Assembly: GCA_003166025.1 (NCBI GenBank)
Contig: PMWT01000159.1
Location: 1-33,716 of the forward strand
Length of the DNA stretch: 33,716 nucleotides
From: Acidimicrobiaceae bacterium
Lineage (GTDB): Bacteria > Actinomycetota > Acidimicrobiia > Acidimicrobiales > Palsa-688
Reading direction: 5' to 3'
Below are positions 17,859-28,693 of this stretch, one piece after another (position 1 is the first letter of the stretch; each line of letters opens with the position of its first letter). Under the pieces are notes generated by a model. The model saw only the letters and a list, made by a program, of their open reading frames with translations, was not told where the DNA came from and ran no database searches. The position numbers and the translations under genes are program-made.

Positions 17859-19796
17859 CTACCAGCCGGCGCCGGCGACAAGCGGTCCAGAAAGCTTCGT
17901 GGCCGCCAGGTCGCCCAGGGCCGGAGCGTCGCCATAGGCCTTGACGGTGCCTTGTTGCAGCACCACCCAGGCGCCCCGGCCGTCGCGGGTGGGCACGATC
18001 GCCACCGCCGGGTCTTTCTTGTCGGTGATGGCCGGCGCCTTCCACGGTCCAAGCCCGACGGCATCGCCTTCGGGGTACACCGCGCCATTGGCCAGCAGGG
18101 CCCAGTAACCACGGCCATCGGGGGTGGCCACGGCCGTGCGGACCTGGACCTTGTTGGCTGCGGCGTAGTTCTGGCAATCGGGGGCGGGAATGGCGGGGGC
18201 GTCGCCGAAAGCCAGCACTTTGCAGTTGGACAGGACCAGCCAGTACCCCTTACCGGTGGCGTCGGGCACCAGCGCCATCACGCCTTCTCCGCAGCGGGCG
18301 AGGGTGCCGCAAGTGCCCTCGAAGCGGGCGTCCCCGAAGGCGTACACACCTCCTTGCCACGACGCCATGAAGTAGCCCTGGCCGTCCGCGCTGGGCACTA
18401 TGGACGTGACCTCCGCGTCCAGCACCCCGATGTCCTGCAGCGACCCGAAGTACTTGGCGTTCCCGAAGGGGAAAATCCCGCCGTTGCCCGTAGCCAGCCA
18501 GTAGCCGCCATCGTCAGCCGTCGGGGCTATTCCGGACACCATCACCAGGCTTACGACAAGGTCACGGGCCCTCGTGACCATGTTCCCGGTAGAACCACGG
18601 TACGGGGCATCACCGAAGGCGAAAACCCCTCCGTCGTCACCCACGAGCCAATACCCGTGGCCGCCTGGTGGGGATGACGGCGGCGTAGCCGGGGCGGGCG
18701 TGGCGGTGCCGCCAGGTGGCCCGCCAGTGGTACTGGTGGTGGTCGTCGGAGCCGTTGTTGTCGTGGTTGTCGTCCTGGTCGTCGTAGTCGTCGTACTGGT
18801 CGTGGGGGCAGTGCCGGTGACGATGGGGACGGCCGGGAAACTGTCAGGCAAGGCGGTCGGGGTGCCATAGGTCAGGTTGAACGAGTCCGTGGACCTGTCA
18901 TAGGGAGCCGGGTACGACTGGACGACGTTGCTGGAGCCCTGCTTGACCATGTAGACGGGCGAAGCCACGGCCGTCCCGGTGCCCGCGCCCTGGACGCCCA
19001 TGTTCGAGAACTGCACGCGGCCGTAATCGGCCAGGAGCTCCACATTGCCTGTGCCAGCGTCGGTGGGCGCTTCTTCGATCCATTCGGCGCTCGCCTGCGG
19101 GGCGCTGTAGGCGACCGAGCCCGTCCACAGCGAACCCTCTGTCGAGTCGTCGACGGTAATGGACCACGTGCCCGGCCCGTCCTTCACGATGTCGACCGTG
19201 ACCCGGTCGCCCGGCTGGACCGCGCCCAGTTCTATCGACACCGCCGGGAGCATTTCGTACCAGGCGTAGTAGAGCACGCCCTGGGGGCCCCAGTCCTGTT
19301 CGGTGCCGGCTTGGATCAGGCTCGAATCGGTGTCGCCGTCTATCCCCACCCAGGTGCTCGAAGCACTGGACGAGCTGGGCCCGACCGTGGGCACGGTCCA
19401 GCTGCCGCTGATCCCGCTGAACCGGGCCCCGGTGCCGACGTCGACGTAGCCGGACCAGTTGGTGGACTCATTGTTGATCGGGACGGTTGGCCCATGGCCC
19501 GTCGCCGGGACGTCGCCCGGGGCTGGGACCAGGGAGTGAGGCCGCGGCCAAGACGACGGGACGGGCCTGCCCGACGAGAGGGGCAGTACGTGGCCGAAGC
19601 CGGCCAGCCCCGCTCCGGGCAAGGCTTTGAGGGCGGCCACATGGTCGCCGAGGAGCGCCGGCGCGTGGTCGGTGCCGGCCGGCGTCCCGGCCCCGGCGAG
19701 GCCGGGCAGGGCCGCCACCGCTGTGGCCGACGCCGCGGCAATGAGGGCAAATGCAGTGACCGTTTGTTGCCAACGCGCAGCCGCCAATCGACGCAT
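17859..19796 (-). CDS. Secreted family-G1 (glutamic) peptidase with Thr-rich linker and six GDA repeats
   Basis: The N-terminus is a signal peptide (MRRLAAARWQQ, then a hydrophobic Ala-rich stretch). The peptidase domain starts at NWSGYV and GSWTVP and contains LIQAGT with Gln162 and ASAEWIEEAP with Glu238. These match the catalytic Gln/Glu pair of eqolisins, usually 80 or so residues apart. A linker of about 50 residues, nearly all Thr, Pro and Gly, follows. It ends in six repeats of about 45 residues with the core GYWL..GGVFAFGDA, which decay from near-consensus to weak toward the C-terminus. This repeat is frequent in secreted actinobacterial proteins and may form a propeller or bind the cell wall. 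I prefer the ATG at 19796 over the GTG at 19808, because AAAGG is better spaced for it. Confidence 0.88.
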   Translation of the reverse strand: MRRLAAARWQQTVTAFALIAAASATAVAALPGLAGAGTPAGTDHAPALLGDHVAALKALPGAGLAGFGHVLPLSSGRPVPSSWPRPHSLVPAPGDVPATGHGPTVPINNESTNWSGYVDVGTGARFSGISGSWTVPTVGPSSSSASSTWVGIDGDTDSSLIQAGTEQDWGPQGVLYYAWYEMLPAVSIELGAVQPGDRVTVDIVKDGPGTWSITVDDSTEGSLWTGSVAYSAPQASAEWIEEAPTDAGTGNVELLADYGRVQFSNMGVQGAGTGTAVASPVYMVKQGSSNVVQSYPAPYDRSTDSFNLTYGTPTALPDSFPAVPIVTGTAPTTSTTTTTTRTTTTTTTAPTTTTSTTGGPPGGTATPAPATPPSSPPGGHGYWLVGDDGGVFAFGDAPYRGSTGNMVTRARDLVVSLVMVSGIAPTADDGGYWLATGNGGIFPFGNAKYFGSLQDIGVLDAEVTSIVPSADGQGYFMASWQGGVYAFGDARFEGTCGTLARCGEGVMALVPDATGKGYWLVLSNCKVLAFGDAPAIPAPDCQNYAAANKVQVRTAVATPDGRGYWALLANGAVYPEGDAVGLGPWKAPAITDKKDPAVAIVPTRDGRGAWVVLQQGTVKAYGDAPALGDLAATKLSGPLVAGAGW

Positions 19797-19864
19797 TTTG
19801 AGAGGCACCTTTCAGAGAATAGGACGCTCGGGCGCCCAGGGAGCACCAAGAGCACGCCATCGCC

Positions 19865-19870
19865 TATAAT
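19865..19870 (+). promoter_or_regulatory. Possible -10 element (TATAAT) upstream of the DEAD-box helicase
   Basis: A perfect TATAAT in an otherwise GC-rich intergenic region lies about 107 bp before the helicase TTG. I see no good -35 hexamer at the expected distance, so the call is tentative. It could also serve the divergent peptidase, but the orientation fits the helicase. Confidence 0.3.
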
Positions 19871-19976
19871 CAACGTACCGATCGCGTTTTGTCACGTTGG
19901 CACGACGCGAGCCACTGGTGGTCCCGGGCTCGTCTGCTCAGGTTTGCGAGTGTGCGACTGACAGAACGGAGCTGTT

Positions 19977-21188
19977 TTGACTTCTTTAGCTTTGGGCGAA
20001 GTTACGCCCGTAGCCTCTTTTAGCGACCTCGGGGTGCCCCAGGCCTTGGTGCAGGTGCTGCACCGCCGGGGCATCACCGAGCCTTTACCCGTGCAAGCCG
20101 CCATCATCCCCGATGCCCTCGAGGGCAGGGACGTGTCCGGCATGGCACCTACGGGATCGGGCAAGACGCTTGCATTTGCGCTGCCGATGGCCGCCATGGT
20201 CTCCCGTGGTACGCCCAAGCGCCCGCGGGGACTGGTACTGGCGCCGACCCGGGAGCTCGCCTCTCAGATCGCTGGCGAGCTGGTGCCTTTCCTCGCCACC
20301 CGCAACCTGAGGGCCCACGCCATCTTCGGAGGCGTCGCCTTTACTCCCCAGCGCCGCGCCCTTCAGCGCGGCGTCGATGTCATCGTCGCTTGTCCCGGGC
20401 GGCTGGAGGACCTCATGAGGATGGGCGAGGTCGTCCTCTCCGATGTGGACATCGTCGTTGTCGACGAGGCTGACCGGATGGCTGACATGGGCTTCCTGCC
20501 GGCCGTGCGCCGGATACTCGACGCCACCAACGCCCGGCGCCAGACGATGCTGTTCTCCGCCACTCTCGACGACGCGTCCGTGCGTCCCCTGGTGCGCAAT
20601 TACCAGCGCCAGCCCGTCCGCCACGAAGTGGTCTCGACGGTGGAAGAGGTGAGCCGGGCCACGCACAGGTTCCGCAACGTTGCCGCCGCCGAGCGTGCCG
20701 CCGCCTGCGCCGAAGTGGTGAAGGGCGAGACTTCGACGATCGTCTTCGTCCGTACCAAGCATGGCGCCGACCGCCTCGCCCGCCAGCTCGGCAACAGCGG
20801 CTTGGCCGTGGCCGCCATCCATGGTGGGCACAGCCAGCCTCAAAGGGACCGCACACTGGCGGCGTTCCGGGCCGGCAAGGTCCGGGCCCTGGTCGCCACG
20901 GACGTGGCCGCCCGGGGAGTGCACGTCGACGATGTCTCCTGCGTCGTCCACTACGACCTCCCACCCGACCCCAAGGACTACCTGCACCGCTCGGGCCGTA
21001 CTGCCCGGGCCGGGGCTGCCGGCTCGGTCGTGTCCTTCGTGTCCCCTGACCAGACCAAGGCTGCGGCGGCGCTCGCCCGGGCGCTCGACCTCGACATCGA
21101 GGTGCCCCGGGGCAGCTCAGCGGTCTCGTCGCCGGTCCCGCTGCGCCGTGACAGGCCCAAGCGTCGTCGGGCCCCGTATACTTCGTAG
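19977..21188 (+). CDS. DEAD-box ATP-dependent RNA helicase
   Basis: The 403-residue protein unwinds or remodels RNA with ATP. The Q motif is [11 protein letters not shown]...EPLPVQ, and motif I is APTGSGKT at 57-64. Motif Ia is PTRELASQ, motif II DEAD is at 163-166, motif III is SAT, and the C-terminal motifs are [14 protein letters not shown] and [10 protein letters not shown]. It is a minimal two-RecA-domain enzyme with a short basic tail ([14 protein letters not shown]), as in RhlE/CsdA-like proteins. The start is a TTG preceded by ACGGAGC. A cold-shock protein gene follows after 86 bp on the same strand. Together these suggest roles in RNA structure at low temperature or in ribosome assembly, which is inference. 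Confidence 0.95.
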   Translation: MTSLALGEVTPVASFSDLGVPQALVQVLHRRGITEPLPVQAAIIPDALEGRDVSGMAPTGSGKTLAFALPMAAMVSRGTPKRPRGLVLAPTRELASQIAGELVPFLATRNLRAHAIFGGVAFTPQRRALQRGVDVIVACPGRLEDLMRMGEVVLSDVDIVVVDEADRMADMGFLPAVRRILDATNARRQTMLFSATLDDASVRPLVRNYQRQPVRHEVVSTVEEVSRATHRFRNVAAAERAAACAEVVKGETSTIVFVRTKHGADRLARQLGNSGLAVAAIHGGHSQPQRDRTLAAFRAGKVRALVATDVAARGVHVDDVSCVVHYDLPPDPKDYLHRSGRTARAGAAGSVVSFVSPDQTKAAAALARALDLDIEVPRGSSAVSSPVPLRRDRPKRRRAPYTS

Positions 21189-21206
21189 AGCACCCTCTCG
21201 GACCCG

Positions 21207-21259
21207 TCCATGCAGGCCGAGCACAATTAGCGGCTACAGCCGTCGGGTTATCGCATGGA
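21207..21259 (+). promoter_or_regulatory. cspA leader with a long-range 7-bp inverted repeat
   Basis: TCCATGC at 21207-21213 can pair with GCATGGA at 21253-21259, directly before the GGAAGGA ribosome binding site of cspA (21261-21267). Cold-shock mRNAs often have structured 5' leaders. A thermosensor role is only a possibility, since the stem is short and its loop is 39 bases. Confidence 0.25.
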
Positions 21260-21274
21260 TGGAAGGAAATTGCC

Positions 21275-21478
21275 ATGCCTACGGGCACCGTCAAATGGTT
21301 TAACGCCGACAAGGGTTACGGCTTTATCACCCCCGATGTCGCCGGACCCGATCTGTTCGTGCACCATTCGGCCATCGAGGCTTCCGGTTTTCGGCAGCTG
21401 ACCGAAGGCCAAAAGGTCGAGTACACCGCCGAACAAGGCCCGAAGGGGCCTCAGGCGGCCGGGGTCCGTCCTGCCTAG
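21275..21478 (+). CDS. cspA: Cold-shock protein (CspA family)
   Basis: The 67-residue single cold-shock domain binds single-stranded RNA/DNA as a chaperone. It has [15 protein letters not shown] with RNP1 (KGYGFI), DLFVHHSAI with RNP2, and the family end [13 protein letters not shown], so the domain is complete. GGAAGGA lies eight bases before the ATG. It follows the DEAD-box helicase. A separate conserved-looking frame begins immediately at its stop in the +1 frame (see the next feature). Confidence 0.97.
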   Translation: MPTGTVKWFNADKGYGFITPDVAGPDLFVHHSAIEASGFRQLTEGQKVEYTAEQGPKGPQAAGVRPA

Positions 21479-21479
21479 A

Positions 21480-21860
21480 ACAGCCGGTACGGCCCGAGAC
21501 GGTCGGGACGGCCAGGAGGACGACCGTGAAGGTCGTCCCGAGGTCTCTGGACAGACCACGGCACCGCGTCCCGCCAACCGCAAGGACGTCGACGACGAGG
21601 TCCTCAAGCTGAGGGACACCGGGATTTCTTACCTGGCTGTTGCCGGCCGTCTCGGCCTCAATCGGGCTGTCGACGCTCAGGCGGGCTTTGTCCGCGCCCT
21701 GCGCCGCCAGCCCGACGAGGAAAGGGCCCAGCTGGTCCAGCGCGAGTCAGCCCGGCTTGATGCCCTCGAGGTGAGGGTGCGTAGCCGCGACGCCGAAGAG
21801 CCAGAGAAGATGAACCGGCGCCTGGTCGCTCTTGAGAAGTTGCGCGAAGCGATCAGGTAG
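21480..21860 (+). CDS. Start-less ORF behind cspA: HTH-like, charged coiled-coil-like protein; possible frameshift product
   Basis: One frame is open from 21402 to the TAG at 21858 and encodes a protein-like sequence. A polar linker precedes LKLRDTGISYLAVAGRLGL, a likely helix-turn-helix. Long charged helices follow (FVRALRRQPDEERAQLV, ESARLDALEVRVRSRD) to a basic end. No ATG, GTG or TTG lies in frame before the ATG at 21810. A GTG at 21526 with a very good AGGAGG ribosome binding site six bases away is in the wrong frame and meets TGA after 28 codons. The protein may be made by a +1 shift from cspA, by a -1 shift from that GTG, from a non-standard start, or the frame may be broken by a one-base error. 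I do not recognise the family. The start coordinate given marks only the cspA junction. Confidence 0.5.
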   Translation, partial: TAGTARDGRDGQEDDREGRPEVSGQTTAPRPANRKDVDDEVLKLRDTGISYLAVAGRLGLNRAVDAQAGFVRALRRQPDEERAQLVQRESARLDALEVRVRSRDAEEPEKMNRRLVALEKLREAIR

Positions 21861-21885
21861 GGCCGTCAGTAATCCAAGGTCGCAG

Positions 21886-23934
<2,049 letters not shown>

Positions 23935-24072
23935 GGGGCCATGGTACCGGGGGCCTGTGACCGTAACCGGGGCCCCGTCGGGCCGGGGGGACAGAGGCAC
24001 CGCTTTGTCGTGCCGCGAGCTAAGACTGGGGCCACAGACCACACCGAAAGACCATCTGAAGGAGGCCTCGGC

Positions 24073-25545
24073 ATGAGCGGGACCACATCGGGTCGTCCCT
24101 ATACGACCACCGACGCCGGTGTCCCGGCGACCAGCGACGAACACTCCCTGACCGTCGGTCCCGACGGTCCCATACTGCTGCAGGACACCTACCTCGTCCA
24201 AAAGATGCAGGCCTTCAACCGCGAGCGCGTGCCCGAGAGGGTGGTCCACGCCAAAGGCGGGGGCGCCCACGGCTTTTTCGAGACCACTGAGGACGTCTCC
24301 GAGCTGACCAAGGCATCCCTGTTCCAGAAAGCAAAGCGCACAGAGCTGTTCATACGCTTCTCGACCGTGGCGGGGGAGAGGGGTTACGCCGACACCACCC
24401 GCGACCCTCGGGGCTTCGCCATCAAGTTCTATACCGAGCAGGGTAACTACGACATGGTCGGCAACAACACGCCCATCTTCTTCGTGCGCGACCCGCAGAA
24501 GTTCCAGGACTTCATCCACTCCCAGAAACGCCGGGCCGACAACAACCTGCGGGACAACAACATGCAGTGGGACTTCTGGACGCTGTCGCCGGAGTCGGCC
24601 CACATGGTGACCTGGCTCATGGGCGACCGGGGCCTGCCCAAGACATGGCGCAACATGAACGGCTACTCCAGCCACACCTACATGTGGACCAATGCCGGGG
24701 GCGAGAGGTACTGGGTCAAGTACCACTTCAAGACCGACCAGGGCGTCGAACACCTGACCGAGGCCGAGGGCCACGAGATCGCGGGCCAGGACCCCGACCA
24801 CCATATAAAGGACCTGTACGAGGCCATCAAGTCCGGCGACCACCCGTCATGGACGCTGTACATGCAGGTGATGCCGTTCGCTGACGCGGCCGATTACCGC
24901 TTCAACCCCTTCGACCTCACCAAGGTGTGGCCGCACGGCGACTATCCCCTGGTCAAGGTGGGCAGGATGGTGCTCGACCGCAACCCCGACAACTACTTCG
25001 CCGAGGTCGAACAGTCGGCCTTCGAGCCCAACAACATGGTGCCCGGGACCGGGCCCAGCCCGGACAAGATGCTGCTGGCACGCCTGTTCAGCTACCACGA
25101 CGCCCACCTGCACCGCATAGGCGCCAATTCCATGCAGCTACCCATCAACGCCCCGCGCTACGCCCCGGTGCATTCTTACAACCGCGACGGGGCCATGCGC
25201 TACGAGAACCCGGGCGACCCCGTCTATGCCCCCAACTCCTTCGGCGGGCCGGTGGCCACCCCCGAGATGTTCGGTCCGGACCCCTCCTGGCGGGTCACCG
25301 GCGAGATCCTGCGCTCCGCCTACACGCTCCACAAGGAGGACGACGACTTCGGGCAGGCGAACGTCATGGTCAACAAGGCCATGGACCAGGCCGCCCGCCA
25401 GCGGCTCGTCTCCAACGTCGTCGGTCACGCCAGCCAGGACGTGACCGAGCCCGTCCTGTCGCGCGTCGTGGCCTACTGGCGCAACATCGACAAGGTGGTC
25501 GGGGACCAGGTGGCGGCGGGCTTAGGGCAGCGGGCCCAGGTTTAG
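24073..25545 (+). CDS. katA: Monofunctional haem catalase
   Basis: The 490-residue enzyme breaks hydrogen peroxide down to water and oxygen in the cytoplasm. The distal His59 lies in [14 protein letters not shown] and Asn132 in [11 protein letters not shown]. The proximal haem ligand Tyr341 is in [14 protein letters not shown]. The length and FSYHDAH signature fit the small-subunit (clade 3-like) catalases. The start is an ATG at 24073 with a strong AAGGAGG seven bases upstream; longer in-frame starts run antisense through uvrB. It is divergent from uvrB with 138 bp between and converges on coaE with 11 bp between. I saw no Fur-family or OxyR-like site in the short upstream region. Confidence 0.97.
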   Translation: MSGTTSGRPYTTTDAGVPATSDEHSLTVGPDGPILLQDTYLVQKMQAFNRERVPERVVHAKGGGAHGFFETTEDVSELTKASLFQKAKRTELFIRFSTVAGERGYADTTRDPRGFAIKFYTEQGNYDMVGNNTPIFFVRDPQKFQDFIHSQKRRADNNLRDNNMQWDFWTLSPESAHMVTWLMGDRGLPKTWRNMNGYSSHTYMWTNAGGERYWVKYHFKTDQGVEHLTEAEGHEIAGQDPDHHIKDLYEAIKSGDHPSWTLYMQVMPFADAADYRFNPFDLTKVWPHGDYPLVKVGRMVLDRNPDNYFAEVEQSAFEPNNMVPGTGPSPDKMLLARLFSYHDAHLHRIGANSMQLPINAPRYAPVHSYNRDGAMRYENPGDPVYAPNSFGGPVATPEMFGPDPSWRVTGEILRSAYTLHKEDDDFGQANVMVNKAMDQAARQRLVSNVVGHASQDVTEPVLSRVVAYWRNIDKVVGDQVAAGLGQRAQV

Positions 25546-25556
25546 GGCGGGCGGGT

Positions 25557-26156
25557 TTAGCTATGTGAGCCCTGGGCCTGCAGCCAGTCCCAGAGCTCGT
25601 CGACGGCGCCTTCGAGGTCGGCCCGGGCCCCGTCGTTGCCCAGGATGCGGTCCGCCACCTGCCGGCGCTGCGCCGCGCTGGGCTGCGCTGCCATCCGGGC
25701 GCGGGCGTCGTCTTCAGTCATGCCCCGTCCCACCGCCCGACGCAGGGCAATATCGGGCTGCACTTCGACCAGCACGACCACGTCGAAGCCGTACTGGTCA
25801 CGGCAGGCGGCGTCCAAGAGCGGGATTTCGACCACTATCACCGCGTCGCCGAGCTCAGCCACACGCCGGCTCACCTCCTTATGCACCAGGGGGTGGGAGA
25901 TGGCTTCTAGGACCACCCTCTGGTCGGGGTCGGCGAAGACGATGGCGGCCAGGGCCTGACGGTCGATAGACCCGTCCGGGCCGCGTACTTCTGGGCCGAA
26001 GTGCTCGAGCACGGCCTGCGCGCCTGGGTGGCCGGGGGCGAGCACGTCACGCGCCACCCGATCGGTGTCGATGACGGCGGCGCCCCGAGCCGCCAGCGCA
26101 CTTCCCACGGTCGACTTCCCACTCCCGAGGGAGCCGCTGAGGCCAACCAGTAGCAC
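25557..26156 (-). CDS. coaE: Dephospho-CoA kinase
   Basis: The 199-residue enzyme performs the last step of coenzyme A synthesis, ATP-dependent phosphorylation of dephospho-CoA. The P-loop GSLGSGKS lies at 8-15, DTDRVARDVL follows, and EIPLLDA precedes the lid region. RGMTEDDARARMAAQPSAAQRR is the usual CoA-kinase helix. The GTG at 26156 gives MLLVGLSGSLGSGKS. Length and motifs are standard. In many actinobacteria coaE lies between rpsA and uvrB, as here. Confidence 0.96.
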   Translation of the reverse strand: MLLVGLSGSLGSGKSTVGSALAARGAAVIDTDRVARDVLAPGHPGAQAVLEHFGPEVRGPDGSIDRQALAAIVFADPDQRVVLEAISHPLVHKEVSRRVAELGDAVIVVEIPLLDAACRDQYGFDVVVLVEVQPDIALRRAVGRGMTEDDARARMAAQPSAAQRRQVADRILGNDGARADLEGAVDELWDWLQAQGSHS

Positions 26157-26242
26157 GACCCGTAAACCTAGTCACCGTGCCCGGCAGCCGCGGTTGGTCT
26201 CTGGGATAATGGACCGAGGACAAGGAAAGGCACCAGGCACCC

Positions 26243-26758
26243 ATGGCGCGACCGAACGGCCCCCGTCTTTTGAAGGTCCTGGCCGCCGGTGCATGTGCCG
26301 GACTGGTGGCCGCCTTCGGCGGTGCCGCGGCCGCCCCGGCCATGGCCGCCGCCGGGCGTCCGGCGGCTTCCCCCCTCACCCTGCCGTCCTGCAGCATCGT
26401 GCCGTCCTGGACGGTCCGGTCGGTCTTGGGCCAGGATGCCCAGGTACCAGTCGAGACCCATCCCGTCCCCAGCGGGACCACGTGCACCTACGCTGTGGGC
26501 ACGAACAGCCTGGGCGTCCAGGTCACGTTCCTCCAGGTGCCGTGGTCCGCGTTTCTGGCGGTCGAGCAGGACTACCTGAAGGGCGGCGCCATGAAGGTCT
26601 ACGGCGTCGGCCAGCCCGCATTTGCCGTGGCCTCCCGGACCACGACCTATGAGAACCTGTTTTTCTACGGTGACGGCTGCAACATCGGCATCACTGCCGA
26701 AGTGCCATTGCCGAAGATGGTCAACCTGGCCAAGGCGGTCCTGACCAGGTTGCAATAG
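26243..26758 (+). CDS. Small secreted protein of unknown function
   Basis: The 171-residue product has a signal peptide (MARPNGPRLLK, then an Ala-rich hydrophobic stretch, with AMAAAG a possible cleavage site). The mature part has three Cys residues, in LPSCS, TTCTY and GDGCNIG, and alternating beta strands. The pattern of an early Cys, a SVLG motif and a CTYA pair recalls DUF3558-like cell-envelope proteins, but the match is too weak to assert. No lipobox is visible, so it is probably soluble or wall-associated. It is divergent from coaE and converges on rpsA. The ribosome binding site is poor: GGAAAGG lies about 15 bases before the ATG. Confidence 0.75.
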   Translation: MARPNGPRLLKVLAAGACAGLVAAFGGAAAAPAMAAAGRPAASPLTLPSCSIVPSWTVRSVLGQDAQVPVETHPVPSGTTCTYAVGTNSLGVQVTFLQVPWSAFLAVEQDYLKGGAMKVYGVGQPAFAVASRTTTYENLFFYGDGCNIGITAEVPLPKMVNLAKAVLTRLQ

Positions 26759-26797
26759 GCGCTGGCCCGGTCGAGGCGGTCGATCGGGAGGGTCAGC

Positions 26798-28429
26798 TCA
26801 AATGGCGGGAGGCGCCCCTGAGCCGGCATTGGGCTCCGGTGGCGAGGCCGGGGCCGCCGGCGAGTCCTCGACGACTTCCTCGATCCCTACGACCTCGGCG
26901 TGGCCGGTGGAGCCCACCACTTCGACGATGTCCAGGACCTCAGGCTCGCCGGCGGCGTCCTCGCCGAACTCGATGATCTCGACGACCTCGGGCTCAGCCT
27001 CGGTGCCAGCGGCTTCGGCGGGGACGGCCGAAGTGCTGTCCCCGGTGGCGGCCCCGGCCGCGTCAACCCCGTCAACTGCACCTGCGTCACCCGCGGCCCC
27101 TGTCCCGTGCGCCTGCTCCTCCAGGTACCCGGCCCAGGCCGCCTGGGCCTCGGACTCGGGCTCGAACGGCGTGTACCCGGCACCGATGTAGTTGCCGTGC
27201 TCGTCGTAGGCGTGCTCGCCGAAGGCCTCGCGGTACTCGGCGGCCACCTCACCGCCTTCGGCGGCCTGCTTGATCGACAGGCTTATGCGCCGGCGGGCCA
27301 GGTCGATGTCAATTATCTTCACCCAGAGCTCTTCGCCCGGGGAAACGACCTGGTCGGGCTGGTCGACGTGGTGCACAGCCATCTCGGAGATGTGGACGAG
27401 CCCCTCTATGCCGTCGCCCACCTGGACGAAAGCGCCGAAGGGCACCAGCTTGGTGACCCGGCCGTAAACGAGCTCGCCCACCCGGTGGGCATTGGCGAAC
27501 TCCTGCCACGGGTCGGCCTGCGTGGCCTTGAGCGACAGGCTGATCCGTTCGCGGTCGAGGTCCACGTCCAGCACCCGCACTGTGACCTGGTCGCCCACCG
27601 CCACTATCTGGCCCGGGTGGTCGACGTGCTTCCAGGACAGCTCGGAAACATGGATCAGGCCGTCCATACCGCCGAGATCGACGAAAGCACCGAAATTGAC
27701 GACGGAGGAAACGACACCCTTGCGGACCTCGCCCGGCTTCAGGTTGGTCAGGAACTCGTCGCGCTGGCTGCGCTGGGCCTCTTCCAGGTAGGCGCGACGT
27801 GAAAGCACGACATTGTTGCGGTTCTTGTCCAGCTCGATGATCTTGGCCTCCAGCTCTCGGCCGACATAGGGCTGGAGATCGCGGACCCGGCGCAACTCGA
27901 CCAGGGATGCCGGGAGGAACCCCCGCAGCCCGATGTCCAGGATGAGACCGCCTTTGACTACCTCGATGGCGGGGCCGCGAACGGTGCCGTTGCGCTCCTT
28001 CACGGCCTCGATGGTCCCCCAGGCCCGCTCGTACTGGGCCCGCTTCTTGGACAACACGAGGCGGCCCTCTTTGTCCTCTTTCTGCAGGACCAGAGCCTCG
28101 ATCTTGTCTCCCAGCTTGACCACGTCGTGGGGGTCGACATCATGGCGGATGGAAAGCTCCCGGGCCGGGATCACGCCCTCGGACTTGAAGCCAATGTCCA
28201 GCAGGACCTCGTCCTTGTCGACCTTCACGACCGTGCCGGAAACGATGTCGCCGTCGTCGAACTCCACGATCGTCCCGGCGATGGCGTCTTCGAAGGAGGT
28301 ACCGCCGAGGTCGTCGGAAACGACCTGACGAGGCGTGTACGTACCGGTCTCGTCGAAGGTGCCCATCTCGGACGGACCACCCTCGTTGGCAGCTCCAGTA
28401 GCACTCGTCGGCGGGTTTAACTCGGACAT
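26798..28429 (-). CDS. rpsA: 30S ribosomal protein S1
   Basis: The 543-residue protein binds mRNA on the 30S subunit. It has four S1 (OB-fold) domains at roughly 50-120, 135-205, 222-293 and 307-380; the third and fourth show the strong pattern FGAFVDLGGMDGLIHVSELS and FGAFVQVGDGIEGLVHISEM. Four domains match the actinobacterial form; E. coli has six. The last 150 residues form an Ala/Glu/Asp/Gly-rich tail ending in a set of related EVVEI..EF, EVLDIVEVV and EVVGIEEVV segments. It starts from an ATG; AAGGAAG is about 12 bases upstream, rather far. It is minus strand, upstream of coaE and uvrB, in a conserved order. Confidence 0.97.
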   Translation of the reverse strand: MSELNPPTSATGAANEGGPSEMGTFDETGTYTPRQVVSDDLGGTSFEDAIAGTIVEFDDGDIVSGTVVKVDKDEVLLDIGFKSEGVIPARELSIRHDVDPHDVVKLGDKIEALVLQKEDKEGRLVLSKKRAQYERAWGTIEAVKERNGTVRGPAIEVVKGGLILDIGLRGFLPASLVELRRVRDLQPYVGRELEAKIIELDKNRNNVVLSRRAYLEEAQRSQRDEFLTNLKPGEVRKGVVSSVVNFGAFVDLGGMDGLIHVSELSWKHVDHPGQIVAVGDQVTVRVLDVDLDRERISLSLKATQADPWQEFANAHRVGELVYGRVTKLVPFGAFVQVGDGIEGLVHISEMAVHHVDQPDQVVSPGEELWVKIIDIDLARRRISLSIKQAAEGGEVAAEYREAFGEHAYDEHGNYIGAGYTPFEPESEAQAAWAGYLEEQAHGTGAAGDAGAVDGVDAAGAATGDSTSAVPAEAAGTEAEPEVVEIIEFGEDAAGEPEVLDIVEVVGSTGHAEVVGIEEVVEDSPAAPASPPEPNAGSGAPPAI

Positions 28430-28487
28430 GGGATCAGGACTTCCTTGAATGGGGGATTGGGATTGAACTGGCGATTGGCAGCGCGAA

Positions 28488-28505
28488 TGAGGCTATAGCG
28501 CCTCA
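28488..28505. promoter_or_regulatory. Inverted repeat in the rpsA/lipoprotein divergent region
   Basis: TGAGGC and GCCTCA form 6-bp arms with a 6-base spacer, and GCTATAGC within it is itself a palindrome. It lies 58-76 bp upstream of the rpsA start and could be an operator or leader structure for rpsA. Evidence is only symmetry and position. Confidence 0.25.
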
Positions 28506-28693
28506 GATGTTACACCTTCGCCCCCGACTGCTCTTCGCGCCCCTCCGGTCCGTCTACCAGGGAGAAGGGCGACGGCCGGGACCACGTTGTGCTCGCTTGC
28601 TGCGGCTCGCCGAGCTGTCGTGGCCGGCTACCGTCTGCGGCGGTGGGCCGGGCGCCTGGGAACCGGCCCGATTGTCCTAGCGTTAGCAGGATT

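Noticed and set aside
17785..18177. A longer N-terminus for the phosphotransferase
   Set aside because: It overlaps the G1-peptidase C-terminal repeats in another frame and consists of Arg/Gly/Pro-rich sequence.
18700..18820. Short tandem GTCGTC/GTGGTC repeats as a microsatellite or CRISPR-like array
   Set aside because: They are Thr codons of the peptidase linker read in reverse, with no regular spacers.
24073..25545. Recent horizontal transfer of katA
   Set aside because: Base composition and start-site style are like those of the neighbours, with no repeats, integrase or tRNA at the borders.
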